Below are positions 29,823 to 37,742 of a stretch of 39,504 bases of DNA, in pieces. The DNA is from a virus: positions 1 through 39,504 of the IMG/VR virus record IMGVR_UViG_3300022925_000057; one strand, given 5' to 3'. The notes under the pieces are model-generated. The model made no database searches, was not told where the DNA came from, and saw only the letters and a program-made list of their open reading frames with translations. Position 1 is the stretch's first letter. Each line of letters begins with the position of its first letter. The translations under genes were made by a program, and so were the position numbers.

Positions 29823-30618
29823 GCAGTCCTGGAGAGATTTGTTCGCTCACAGGTCTACCTAAACCTGACTTAAAATTACCCTGAGGTATTTTAGTTCCTC
29901 CTCTAGTTATGATTGTTCCGTCAGTATTTCTTGCTTGTGGTGCAGTTTTTGGTTTAGGTTCTGGAGTTAGTTCTTCAACTCCAGCGTCAGGATTCGACTT
30001 TTGTCTGACATTCATAAAATATCTATCATATGCAAAAGAAACAGTGCATTTAACCAAATCCGCTGAACCATAAGAGACAGGCATGGCAAGCATCTGTTTG
30101 GGGAATGCATTTATAAAGTCATACTGAAGATAACTATTACTTACTTTATAATCTTTTTCAAATTTTGTTATTGTTAAGTTATCAGTTTTGTAGTCCTCTG
30201 GATAATTAAATCTACGATAAAATCCTCTGGCGGTTACCTCTGTATTTCTATCTTGTCCAGAAATATAATCCATCCATCCTTCAAAGAATTTTATCATATT
30301 ATAATTGTAGTCAACATAGAAAGTAAAGTCTGTATCGACATACAATCTAGTATGAGCAAACTGTTGATTAATACCCTGAAAATTATCCTTTACCTCTGCA
30401 GTAGCAAAACTACTTGTTGGTAGTGTTGCCTCTGCACATAGCAATCCAACATTTCTATTAATCCACTCGCTTCCAACTTCATAATTTTCAAGAAAGGTAA
30501 GAACATTCTGGGGAACTCCAGAGATGTAAACCTGATATTGATTTGATAAAGAGGGTTTTACAAGATCGGTTCCATTTAGGATACCCATCTTATAATTTTG
30601 AATTAGCGATTCTGCCAC
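29818..30618 (-). CDS. Tail tube/tube-initiator protein (gp54/gp19-like)
   Basis: A 266-residue protein with the gp19/gp54-type core: LSNQYQVYISGVP, LLCAEATLPTSSFATAEVKD, RLYVDTDFTFYVDYNYN and FFEGWMDYISG. It probably forms or initiates the tail tube. The start codon is GTG at 30618, 29 nt downstream of a TCTAAATA late motif that overlaps the opposite gp4 start. I cannot decide between gp54 and gp19. Confidence 0.7.
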   Translation of the reverse strand: MAESLIQNYKMGILNGTDLVKPSLSNQYQVYISGVPQNVLTFLENYEVGSEWINRNVGLLCAEATLPTSSFATAEVKDNFQGINQQFAHTRLYVDTDFTFYVDYNYNMIKFFEGWMDYISGQDRNTEVTARGFYRRFNYPEDYKTDNLTITKFEKDYKVSNSYLQYDFINAFPKQMLAMPVSYGSADLVKCTVSFAYDRYFMNVRQKSNPDAGVEELTPEPKPKTAPQARNTDGTIITRGGTKIPQGNFKSGLGRPVSEQISPGLQ

Positions 30619-30626
30619 TCTAAATA
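30619..30626 (+). promoter_or_regulatory. TCTAAATA late motif, plus-strand arm of a divergent pair
   Basis: Lies 28 nt before the gp4 start and directly next to the GTG of the divergent tube-like gene. It is the inverted copy of the motif at 30648-30655. Confidence 0.55.
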
Positions 30627-30647
30627 TCTTATAAGTGATTGTTTAGT

Positions 30648-30655
30648 TATTTAGA
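30648..30655 (-). promoter_or_regulatory. TCTAAATA late motif, minus-strand arm of a divergent pair
   Basis: Lies 29 nt before the tube-like gene start and touches the first base of the gp4 ATG. Confidence 0.55.
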
Positions 30656-31092
30656 TGTCATATAAGGGAAAATTTTATCCTTCTTATCCAAAAAAGTATA
30701 AGGGCGACTCTACCAATATCATATATCGTTCTCTCTGGGAGCGGCGCTTCATGGTTTACTGTGATAAAAATGAGAATATTCTTGAATGGGGAAGTGAAGA
30801 AATAGTAGTTCCTTATCGTTCTCCTGTTGATAATCGCTATCACAGATATTTTCCAGACTTCTATATTAAATACAAAGAAAAGAGTGGAAAAATTAAAAAA
30901 TCACTAATTGAAATCAAACCATATAAACAGTGTATTGAACCCAAAGTTCAAAAGAGAAAGACAAAGGGTTATATCTATGAAGTTGTTGAATATGCCAAAA
31001 ATCAGGCAAAATGGGAAGCTGCTAGAGAATGGTGTTTAGATCGTGGTTATGAGTTTAAAGTTCTAACAGAAAATGAGTTAGGTATCAAATGA
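30655..31092 (+). CDS. 4: Head completion protein gp4 (TnsA-like nuclease fold)
   Basis: A 145-residue plus-strand protein of the gp4/gp50 head-completion type. The nuclease outline is visible: E29 in YRSLWERRF, D68 in YFPDFY, and EIK (86-88) in LIEIKP, the PD-(D/E)XK arrangement. In T4-like phages it is thought to be needed for tail joining or DNA-end processing after packaging. It heads the only plus-strand run, with an ATGA overlap to the next gene. Confidence 0.8.
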   Translation: MSYKGKFYPSYPKKYKGDSTNIIYRSLWERRFMVYCDKNENILEWGSEEIVVPYRSPVDNRYHRYFPDFYIKYKEKSGKIKKSLIEIKPYKQCIEPKVQKRKTKGYIYEVVEYAKNQAKWEAAREWCLDRGYEFKVLTENELGIK

Positions 31093-31463
31093 CATTCTCA
31101 TATCCAACAGACGATGAAGAAAATCGTGTGCGTGGAGTTGTTGATAGACTTGTGGGAACTGAAACTCCCGATGATATAATGTCAGACTTATTAGAAGTAT
31201 TGACTGAAGGTGGTAAGATACCACAACCTGGAAAGTTCTATACCTTCTTATACTTTCCAAAAACACCTAACATCACATATGATGAACATCCACTTGTTTT
31301 TGTGACTGATGTTTTCGCATGGGGATTCAAAGCAGAGAGTCTACACTGGGGTGAACCAAGACAATACACCTACCCAGAAATAGTTGGAGGACTCTACGAA
31401 ATCTACGAGGAAGAAGTGTCTGACGTAGTGGAACTTAATTATACCAAAATTCGTTCTAAATAG
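31089..31463 (+). CDS. Hypothetical protein, 124 aa, between gp4 and gp48
   Basis: A 124-residue protein with a beta-rich middle (GKFYTFLYFPKTPNITYDE, HPLVFVTDVFAWGF). Coupled to gp4 by ATGA. The fixed position suggests a head or tail role, but I recognise no family. Its end carries the TCTAAATA late motif of gp48. Confidence 0.7.
   Translation: MTFSYPTDDEENRVRGVVDRLVGTETPDDIMSDLLEVLTEGGKIPQPGKFYTFLYFPKTPNITYDEHPLVFVTDVFAWGFKAESLHWGEPRQYTYPEIVGGLYEIYEEEVSDVVELNYTKIRSK
31455..31462 (+). promoter_or_regulatory. TCTAAATA late motif before gp48
   Basis: Lies 14 nt upstream of the gp48 ATG, within the end of the preceding gene. Confidence 0.5.
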
Positions 31464-31476
31464 TTAAAAAAAATAA

Positions 31477-32640
31477 ATGTCAAGGGAATCACACTCCAGA
31501 GCTCTGGCTGCACAGAGAAAGAAACGAGAAGCAGAAGCTGCAGAAGCCCAAAGACAGGCTGATTTGGCGAGAACTGGGGAGCTTAGAACTAGAACTAAGG
31601 GAAGAAACGCACAGAGGAGAACAATATATCAAAGATGGAACGGTACAGAATGGGAAAGGATTGATAAAGCACAATATGATAAAGAAAAGAAAGAGAAGAC
31701 TGCTCTAGTAAGAGAACCTTCAACCGATGCAGAAATAAAACCAGAACCTGCTCCACCAGCGATTCCCGTACCCTTACCCACCCAGAGGGCACCTGAAGGA
31801 TTTCAACAACTCAGATATCCAAGAGAGTCAATACAAAAAGGACAGGATTTCATTAAATTTGATATTCGTGAATATAGGAGAGATAGAAATCTCGTTACTC
31901 GTTCTGATGATAATATAGCAGATTTGAATGCAAAACCAATAGGAACCATACTTCTTCCAATTCCTTCACAGATAAGTGATAGTAACATAGCAAACTATGG
32001 ACCTTCGGGTTTGAATTTCTTGCAGGAAGGTGGTTTAGGGACTGCACAATCTCTCATTGGAGGAAAGGTTGGAGAAGGACTGAATAGAGCACAAGAAACC
32101 ATCATGGGTGTTGCTGGTAATTCAGAATTGGTGAAAAATTTCTTTGCCATACAGGCAGTTAATGCTTTTGGAGGAAACCTCACTCTCGATCAAATATTGG
32201 CAAGAAGTCAAGGACAGATAATTAATCCAAACCAAGAACTGTTGTTCTCTGGACCTGGACTAAGACAATTCAAATTCTCTTTCAAGTTTACACCAAGAGG
32301 AAGAACTGAGAGTGGTGATGTTAAAAAGATTATCAAAGCTTTCAAACGAAACATGGCACCAAAGGGTTCGGGTGGTGCATTCTTAGGAACACCAAATGTT
32401 TTCCAGATTACATACATGGAGGGCAATCAGGAACACTCATTCTTACATAAATTTAAATTATGTGTTCTTACAAATATGAGTGTTAACTATACCGCTGATG
32501 GTGTTCATGCAACATACTATGACGGAACACCAGTCTCGATGCAAATGGATTTATCATTCAATGAACTAACTCCAATTTACAACGAAGATTACAATGAAAT
32601 TGAAAGTTTCGGTGCAGGAAACAGAGGAGTAGGATTCTAA
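31477..32640 (+). CDS. 48: Baseplate tail-tube cap protein gp48
   Basis: A 387-residue protein with a charged N-terminal arm (residues 1-95, Arg/Lys/Glu-rich, coil) and a gp48-type body: LRYPRESIQKGQDFIKFDI, PNQELLFSGPGLRQF, FKFTPRGRTE and DVKKIIKAFKRNM. gp48 caps the baseplate and starts tail-tube assembly. It directly precedes gp53. Confidence 0.8.
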   Translation: MSRESHSRALAAQRKKREAEAAEAQRQADLARTGELRTRTKGRNAQRRTIYQRWNGTEWERIDKAQYDKEKKEKTALVREPSTDAEIKPEPAPPAIPVPLPTQRAPEGFQQLRYPRESIQKGQDFIKFDIREYRRDRNLVTRSDDNIADLNAKPIGTILLPIPSQISDSNIANYGPSGLNFLQEGGLGTAQSLIGGKVGEGLNRAQETIMGVAGNSELVKNFFAIQAVNAFGGNLTLDQILARSQGQIINPNQELLFSGPGLRQFKFSFKFTPRGRTESGDVKKIIKAFKRNMAPKGSGGAFLGTPNVFQITYMEGNQEHSFLHKFKLCVLTNMSVNYTADGVHATYYDGTPVSMQMDLSFNELTPIYNEDYNEIESFGAGNRGVGF

Positions 32641-32641
32641 C

Positions 32642-33301
32642 ATGGGATACTTCAGAGAACTACCAAACGTTGAGTATCAATCGTTTCTTGGAGATAGTCT
32701 TTCGACTCAAGATTATCTCGTGGTTAAAAATTTATTCAGAAGAAACAAACTGCGTGATGACTTACAGAATGTCTTCACTATCTTCAATAAGTATGAAATT
32801 GTAGAGGGTGCAAGACCCGATACTGTTGCAGAAGAAATTTATGGTGATGCCACACTCGATTGGGTTGTGCTCATGACTGCTGGTATCCTAAACGTAAGAG
32901 ATGAGTGGCCTCTATCAAACTATCATCTCTATAACTATGCTGTTGATAAGTATGGAGTAGAGAAACTATCTGACACTCATCACTTTGAAACCAAAGAAAT
33001 CAAAGACTCGAACGGAAGACTCATTCTCCCTGCAGGAAAGCAAGTCGATGAAGATTTCACTCTCAGATACTATGATGATGGGAATCAATCTAAGAGTGGT
33101 AGTGATGTAAGACGAGCAGTTACTAACTATGAATATGAAACAACAAAAAATACTAAAAAGTCATCCATTTTCTTGTTGAAGAAAATATATCTACAACAAT
33201 TCCTGAATGACATGAGAGAAATTATGACTTATCAGCGCTCTTCGGAATATATCTCAGAAACCTTGATTCGCACTGATAATACCAGAGTTACTTCACCATA
33301 A
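32642..33301 (+). CDS. 53: Baseplate wedge protein gp53
   Basis: A 219-residue protein matching the gp53 wedge family: MGYFRELPNVEYQSFL, then STQDYLVVKNLFRRNKLRDD and ARPDTVAEEIYGDATLDWVV. gp53 joins the six wedges to the hub. One base separates it from gp48. Its stop overlaps the convergent Mom-like gene by 9 bp. Confidence 0.85.
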   Translation: MGYFRELPNVEYQSFLGDSLSTQDYLVVKNLFRRNKLRDDLQNVFTIFNKYEIVEGARPDTVAEEIYGDATLDWVVLMTAGILNVRDEWPLSNYHLYNYAVDKYGVEKLSDTHHFETKEIKDSNGRLILPAGKQVDEDFTLRYYDDGNQSKSGSDVRRAVTNYEYETTKNTKKSSIFLLKKIYLQQFLNDMREIMTYQRSSEYISETLIRTDNTRVTSP

Positions 33302-33880
33302 TAAATCTAGAGACTTATCAAATACCATTACATATCGATGCTTCCTAGAGCGATCTCTCCATTCGCCTTCTGCATCTCTAATTTTTCCTCTTGAATGCTT
33401 TGTTCCATCGGAAAAATAAAAGTCTTTTTTTGCATCCGATAAACCGCAGTACCTAAAATTACAAGCCCGATAGATTGTACCGCTATGACGATCGCTATCA
33501 GCATAGGATATAATTGCTTTGACTTCTGTTTCTTTTCTAAGTCTCTTAATCGTCTTTGATACGAACCAAGAAGTGATATTATACTCGCTGGACTGAGTAT
33601 CGGGGTGGATACAGAGTCTTGAGAGTTCGAAGAGTCCTTGTTGCTCATTTCTTTCTAGTCCGAATGCTCCTTTTGCTATTTCAGGAACAGGAAGTCCAGT
33701 AAAGATACAAACTCCCTGTATGCCTCCAATATTTAGAGGAGAAAAGTCGTTATCTTTATACAACCCGTAGTTATAACCAGATTTAAAACCTTTTGATATA
33801 TCTTTTAAATAATGAAACCGCAGAAGTAACTCTGCGGCTTCGGATTTGCTTACACGGTCTATTGTGTAATCACTTTTCAT
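33293..33880 (-). CDS. Mom/GNAT-like acyltransferase-type protein
   Basis: A 195-residue protein. The segment FELSRLCIHPDTQSSEYNITSWFVSKTIKRL is like the ELRRLW...(N)xxSxFL region of the phage Mu Mom/GNAT-related proteins, and ends are basic (RDRSRKHRYV). Mom-like proteins modify adenine to evade restriction. It lies downstream of gp32 in the same operon with a 9-nt gap. The catalytic acyl-CoA motif is not clear, so DNA modification is only a suggestion. Confidence 0.6.
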   Translation of the reverse strand: MKSDYTIDRVSKSEAAELLLRFHYLKDISKGFKSGYNYGLYKDNDFSPLNIGGIQGVCIFTGLPVPEIAKGAFGLERNEQQGLFELSRLCIHPDTQSSEYNITSWFVSKTIKRLRKETEVKAIISYADSDRHSGTIYRACNFRYCGLSDAKKDFYFSDGTKHSRGKIRDAEGEWRDRSRKHRYVMVFDKSLDLLW

Positions 33881-33889
33881 CTTCTAGTA

Positions 33890-34804
33890 TCAGTCTTCTG
33901 CCAGTTTGGCGAAGTAGGAAAGAGTGTCATCGTCATCATCAACCTTTGTAGGAGAAAGACTGTCAAGCTCCTCTTTCATTGATTGAGGAACGGGAGCAGA
34001 ACTCTGTTGACGGAATTCTTCTTCTTCCTCAATAGTCTCTTGATCTTGGAACTTAGGAGTTCCTTTGACACCAAGAACATAGTCAAGACGCTTCTTCAAT
34101 TCATCATAAGTCTTGAACTGATCGGAAGCAACGAGTTCTGCAAGAGAAAACTCTTTCTTCCAGATTGCTTCCATCGCATCATCATCGTCCAGGAGTGGAG
34201 ACTGTGATGCAAACTCAGAAGAATCATAGTTACGATAACCAGCAACGTTCTTTGCCTTCAGTTTGAAGTTAGCACCTTGCCAGAAGTCAAACGGATCGAT
34301 TGCTTCCTCGTCCTCGAACTCAGGTTGCATAGCGGCAGTCAGTTTATCGAAGATTTTCTTGCCAAACTTATACAGCATCACTTTACCCTCATTCTGAGGA
34401 TTAGCAGGATCTTTGACAACATAGACATTTGCCATGTAAGTCAGTTTACGCTTCTGCTTACGTGCTGCTTCTTTACCAGCATCGGTGCCGTTGTTCCACA
34501 GCATCGTGTTGTATTCGGAGACAGGATCTTTCTGTCCCAGAGTCGTCAGAGAATTTTCAATATACCAACCACCAGGACCTTGGAATGCATGACTGTAGAG
34601 TTTCACGAATGGAAGGTCTTCACCATCGGGTGCAGGCAGGAAACGAATAACGGCATAACCATTACCGCTCTTATCACATTCTAGTTTCCATACACGGTCG
34701 TCGCCACTGGCACCACCATTATTATTCATTTTTTCGACTTCCTTAACCAGTTTTGCGGTTAAGTTGCCAAGCTTAGATTGCTTTTTAAGGTCTGCGAAAG
34801 ACAT
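33890..34804 (-). CDS. 32: Single-stranded DNA-binding protein gp32
   Basis: A 304-residue T4 gp32-type protein that coats single-stranded DNA in replication and recombination. The N-terminal basic arm, the core with WYIENSLTTLGQKDPV and an acidic tail (DDDDDTLSYFAKLAED) are present. It has a single cysteine, so the zinc-binding H-C-C-C site of T4 gp32 is missing. It is the main gene after a sigma70-type promoter, with GAGG 8 nt before the ATG and an AATCC-repeat leader. Confidence 0.88.
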   Translation of the reverse strand: MSFADLKKQSKLGNLTAKLVKEVEKMNNNGGASGDDRVWKLECDKSGNGYAVIRFLPAPDGEDLPFVKLYSHAFQGPGGWYIENSLTTLGQKDPVSEYNTMLWNNGTDAGKEAARKQKRKLTYMANVYVVKDPANPQNEGKVMLYKFGKKIFDKLTAAMQPEFEDEEAIDPFDFWQGANFKLKAKNVAGYRNYDSSEFASQSPLLDDDDAMEAIWKKEFSLAELVASDQFKTYDELKKRLDYVLGVKGTPKFQDQETIEEEEEFRQQSSAPVPQSMKEELDSLSPTKVDDDDDTLSYFAKLAED

Positions 34805-34806
34805 TT

Positions 34807-34839
34807 GGATTACCTCGGATTAATTGGATTCGGGGGATT
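34807..34839 (-). promoter_or_regulatory. gp32 leader: four phased AATCC repeats
   Basis: On the minus strand AATCC occurs at 34807-34811, 34817-34821, 34826-34830 and 34835-34839, steps of 10, 9 and 9 nt, between promoter and start codon. A weaker TATCC lies at 34845-34849. May be an autogenous gp32 operator. Confidence 0.5.
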
Positions 34840-34848
34840 TACTCGGAT

Positions 34849-34877
34849 AGTATAACGAAGTTTTGCTCAGGTGTCAA
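34849..34877 (-). promoter_or_regulatory. Sigma70-type promoter of gp32
   Basis: TTGACA (34872-34877), 17-nt spacer, TATACT (34849-34854), overlapping the end of the upstream gene. Confidence 0.88.
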
Positions 34878-35199
34878 GAAAGTCTTTGAGCGAATCAATT
34901 GTTCTCTTCATACTGTCGAATAACACTTGCATATCAGTCTCTGCTGGAAAACCCATCATTACAACTGATTTGCGAAGATTCTCTTTCATTTCAATCGCTT
35001 GTGGATCGTCTGAAAGAGATAATCTAGTATACATGATTCTTTGCTTCTCCAGCAAAGTCTGTAGCATTTCAATATGTTCCAGTTTTGTTTGACGATCCAT
35101 GCCACCAAAAGTCATTAGACTTCCATAACACTCCTCTTGGAGTGTATTAATCTCCTTCAACTCTTCTTGTATAATTTCGGAATCGAAAAAATCACTCAT
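34867..35199 (-). CDS. DUF1825-like protein, 110 aa
   Basis: A 110-residue helical protein starting MSDFFDSEIIQEELKEI, with FGGMDRQTKLEHIEM, LEKQRIMYTRLSLSDD and MQVLFDSMKRTID. This resembles DUF1825, a small protein of unknown function in cyanobacteria that begins FFDSEIVQEE. Its gene overlaps gp59 by 8 nt. In T4-like cyanophages it lies between gp59 and gp32, so it may act in replication or late transcription. Confidence 0.65.
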   Translation of the reverse strand: MSDFFDSEIIQEELKEINTLQEECYGSLMTFGGMDRQTKLEHIEMLQTLLEKQRIMYTRLSLSDDPQAIEMKENLRKSVVMMGFPAETDMQVLFDSMKRTIDSLKDFLDT

Positions 35200-35788
35200 T
35201 TACAATATCTCGTAAAAGTTTTTTATATTGGAACACATCAATATTTATGAACGGACAATACTTTTTCAATTTTAAACTGACGGTTTCCCACACTGGATCG
35301 TCTAACTTTTTATCAAAGTCTTTTGAGAAATGGAATATTTTTTCTAAGATTGTTAAGGTTTCTAGAGATAAACTCCCGCTTAGATACTTTTTGAGAATTT
35401 TTGGATGTCCTTTCGAGCAGTCGAATAGACTCTCTAATTCGTTCTCCGAGAGCAATTCGTTGCTTTGCTCTTTGAACAAGTAAGTCAAACTCTGCTGTCT
35501 TTTCATCCACTCGGCGTAGTTTCTTTCGCCAGAATTGATAATTTCTCCAATCCATAAGTTTTGCGGGTTATCGGCGGAAGAAAAGTTAGATACTAGAAAA
35601 TCAACGACTTCTTTGTCGGAATACTTACGGGAAGTTTTCTCAAACCAATACTTATCTTTCCTTTTATTGAAAGATGTCAATGAAGCACGGGTTTTTGCCC
35701 CATACTTAAAGAAGTCGTATTTTGGATTTGTAAAGTGATTTTTGAGTGACAAATAATGTTGATAAGTTTCAAAGGGGCTCACACTCAT
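35192..35788 (-). CDS. 59: Helicase loader gp59
   Basis: A 198-residue protein of the gp59 type, starting MSVSPFETYQHYLSLKNHF, with helical, basic and aromatic segments. In T4, gp59 loads the gp41 helicase onto gp32-covered forks. Position between the gp33-type coactivator and gp32 fits. ATGA overlap with the preceding gene. The identification rests mostly on the N-terminus and neighbourhood. Confidence 0.75.
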   Translation of the reverse strand: MSVSPFETYQHYLSLKNHFTNPKYDFFKYGAKTRASLTSFNKRKDKYWFEKTSRKYSDKEVVDFLVSNFSSADNPQNLWIGEIINSGERNYAEWMKRQQSLTYLFKEQSNELLSENELESLFDCSKGHPKILKKYLSGSLSLETLTILEKIFHFSKDFDKKLDDPVWETVSLKLKKYCPFINIDVFQYKKLLRDIVNE

Positions 35789-36045
35789 AAAGGCAATTTT
35801 GCTCTCGAAGTTTTTTTCATAAAATTCAGATTGATAGCATCATTCTTAAGTCTCTCCTTGAGAGGTTTAGAAACTAGCTTCGTCACTGATTCTACATCAA
35901 GTTCATTGATTTCACAATAGTGAACAATGGCATCAATGTAATTCAGTTTTTCTTCAGCAACAATTTTTTCAATTTCCAGTGCAAATTTTGATGGTGTCAA
36001 AAATTTACTGGCAATTGCTTGCTCTAGTTCTTTATTCGGTTCCAT
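35785..36045 (-). CDS. 33: Late-transcription coactivator, gp33-type
   Basis: An 86-residue protein: IASKFLTPSKFALEIEKIV, then LNYIDAIVHYCEINELD, then VSKPLKERLKNDAINLNF, the outline of the phage late-transcription coactivator family. In T4, gp33 links the sliding clamp to RNA polymerase with sigma factor gp55 at late promoters. The start at 36045 overlaps the nuclease end by 14 nt. The LNF near the C-terminus could be the clamp contact. Confidence 0.75.
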   Translation of the reverse strand: MEPNKELEQAIASKFLTPSKFALEIEKIVAEEKLNYIDAIVHYCEINELDVESVTKLVSKPLKERLKNDAINLNFMKKTSRAKLPL

Positions 36046-36712
36046 AGAGTTCCAGTTTATCTCTAACAAACTTTCTAATGTATTCTGTAAGAAGTTTGAT
36101 GTATTTTGATTTGTCTCTTTCTTCATAGACGACGCATTCTCCATTTTCACAAGCCATAATGATTACAAGTTTTTTGACTGATATGCCAGTCAATTCGTAC
36201 AGCATACAACCATATGCCATGCACTGTACAAAATAGTGTTCGATCCACTCTCGTGGTTTCGGTTTTTTGGACGTTTTAAAGTCAATTATCGCCAGTTCGC
36301 CATTGTATTCTGCAATACAATCGACAGTTCCCGCAATCCCTAACTGTTTACTATATAGGGAACCTTCAAGTGCGTATATATTATTTATATTTTTGAGATT
36401 GTTTTTAGAGATTTTGAATAAGAAATCTGAAATAGGTTGAACTTTAGGAAGTTCTTCATTTTTCAGGAAGTGTTCGGTAAGAGTGTGCATATCCGTGCCA
36501 CGACTTGTAGCTTTCTTTGTGATACGATCTGCCTCTTCATTACCAACTTTCTTACGCCAGTTGACAAAAATCTCCTTATTAAAATGACTGGTTACCGAAG
36601 TGATGGAAACCAGTCTAAGGAGTTCTTCATCATCAGGAACAGAATAATATCTTACTCCATCAATAGTCTCCCTCTCAAGTTGAGGAAGATTAATATCAAC
36701 ATGATTAAACAT
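36032..36712 (-). CDS. PD-(D/E)XK exonuclease-like protein
   Basis: A 226-residue nuclease of the RecB/Cas4-like class. Visible site residues are E116, D131 in GTVDCIAEY, and D144-F-K146 in IIDFKTSKK, plus H76 in RGTDMH. In cyanophages this gene lies next to phoH and is annotated as an exonuclease. Coupled by TAATG to phoH. Confidence 0.8.
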   Translation of the reverse strand: MFNHVDINLPQLERETIDGVRYYSVPDDEELLRLVSITSVTSHFNKEIFVNWRKKVGNEEADRITKKATSRGTDMHTLTEHFLKNEELPKVQPISDFLFKISKNNLKNINNIYALEGSLYSKQLGIAGTVDCIAEYNGELAIIDFKTSKKPKPREWIEHYFVQCMAYGCMLYELTGISVKKLVIIMACENGECVVYEERDKSKYIKLLTEYIRKFVRDKLELYGTE

Positions 36713-37467
36713 TAAAAACCTGCTTCCATTTTAGCGATAATATATTCTTTGACAAGTCCAGAACGAACAATATCGTCTACTCCAAACTCAATCATACCAA
36801 AAGATGGCATTTTACGCAAGATACTAAGAAAGTCATGTATACCATTGCGTTCATTTGCTTTTTGCAAATCAGTCTGTACGGCGTCACCACAGAAGCAAAT
36901 TTTAGTGTTTTCACCAACACGAGTGATGATAGAATCTAGTTCGTGAAAATTCAAATTTTGAAACTCATCAACAAGGACAATGGCATTATCCAATGTAGTT
37001 CCGCGAAGGAATGATGTACTCCAAAACTTAATTGTTTCCTGAGACTTGAGATTACCATAAAGCATCTCAAAGTCTGCATCAGAAGGCATCTGGAACATAT
37101 ACTTCACCATATTCTTATATGGGATTTGATAGATGTCTGCCTTGTCTTCATGATCTCCAGGAAGAAAACCAATCTCTCTAGTTGCCACAAGAGATCTTAC
37201 AATAAAGATTCTTTCATAAGGTGTGTTCTCATTTAACACATCCTTCAAAGCATTATAAAGTGTGATGAAGGTTTTACCCGTTCCAGCACAACCATATGCA
37301 ACAAGATGGTTTCCCTCAGCATATGAGTCAAACAGTATTTTTTGGTTTTCTGTGAGAGGTTCAATATCAACCAAATAATCAGAATTGAGAGGTTTTTTCC
37401 TCTTCATCTGCTTTGCAGTAAGTCCAACCCCTACAGGTTGAGCAGATGCTCTTTTTCTTCTTGCCAT
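36712..37467 (-). CDS. phoH: PhoH-like ATPase
   Basis: A 251-residue PhoH-type P-loop ATPase. Walker A is GCAGTGKT (59-66), Walker B is LVDEFQN (165-171), and GDAVQTDL is the sensor region. phoH is a widely conserved cyanophage gene of unclear role, possibly in RNA metabolism or phosphate stress. Coupled by TAATG to both neighbours. Confidence 0.9.
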   Translation of the reverse strand: MARRKRASAQPVGVGLTAKQMKRKKPLNSDYLVDIEPLTENQKILFDSYAEGNHLVAYGCAGTGKTFITLYNALKDVLNENTPYERIFIVRSLVATREIGFLPGDHEDKADIYQIPYKNMVKYMFQMPSDADFEMLYGNLKSQETIKFWSTSFLRGTTLDNAIVLVDEFQNLNFHELDSIITRVGENTKICFCGDAVQTDLQKANERNGIHDFLSILRKMPSFGMIEFGVDDIVRSGLVKEYIIAKMEAGF

Positions 37468-37715
37468 TAGAGTCTCTTTACGTTTGCTTTTGGCGCTTTG
37501 CCAACTTTATCAAGCACTTCATTCCATCCTGGGTGCTTGTTTGAAAGTTTGTCTCTCCATTCACCAACATCAGTCGCCATTGGTGCGGTGGAAGGATCGG
37601 ACCAGTCGCGCTGCCAGTCTGAATTATCTTCTAACCACTGATTCCAGTCATGAATACTCATCACGACTTCTTTTTGCTCACCAGTTTCTTTATGAATAAC
37701 AGGGTATGTTGCCAT
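37467..37715 (-). CDS. Conserved cyanophage protein, 82 aa
   Basis: An 82-residue protein (MATYPVIHKETGEQKEVVM at the N-terminus) with a WSDPSTAPMATDVGEWRDKL segment and PGWNEVLDKVGKA near the end. The layout resembles FmdB-type phage proteins, but their zinc-binding cysteines are missing. Start at 37715 rather than TTG at 37727. A TCTAAATA late motif is 19 nt upstream. Confidence 0.65.
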   Translation of the reverse strand: MATYPVIHKETGEQKEVVMSIHDWNQWLEDNSDWQRDWSDPSTAPMATDVGEWRDKLSNKHPGWNEVLDKVGKAPKANVKRL

Positions 37716-37734
37716 AGTCAATCTCAATGTATTT

Positions 37735-37742
37735 TATTTAGA
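37735..37742 (-). promoter_or_regulatory. TCTAAATA late motif after thyX
   Basis: Lies 19 nt before the 82-residue gene and overlaps the thyX stop codon. Confidence 0.45.
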
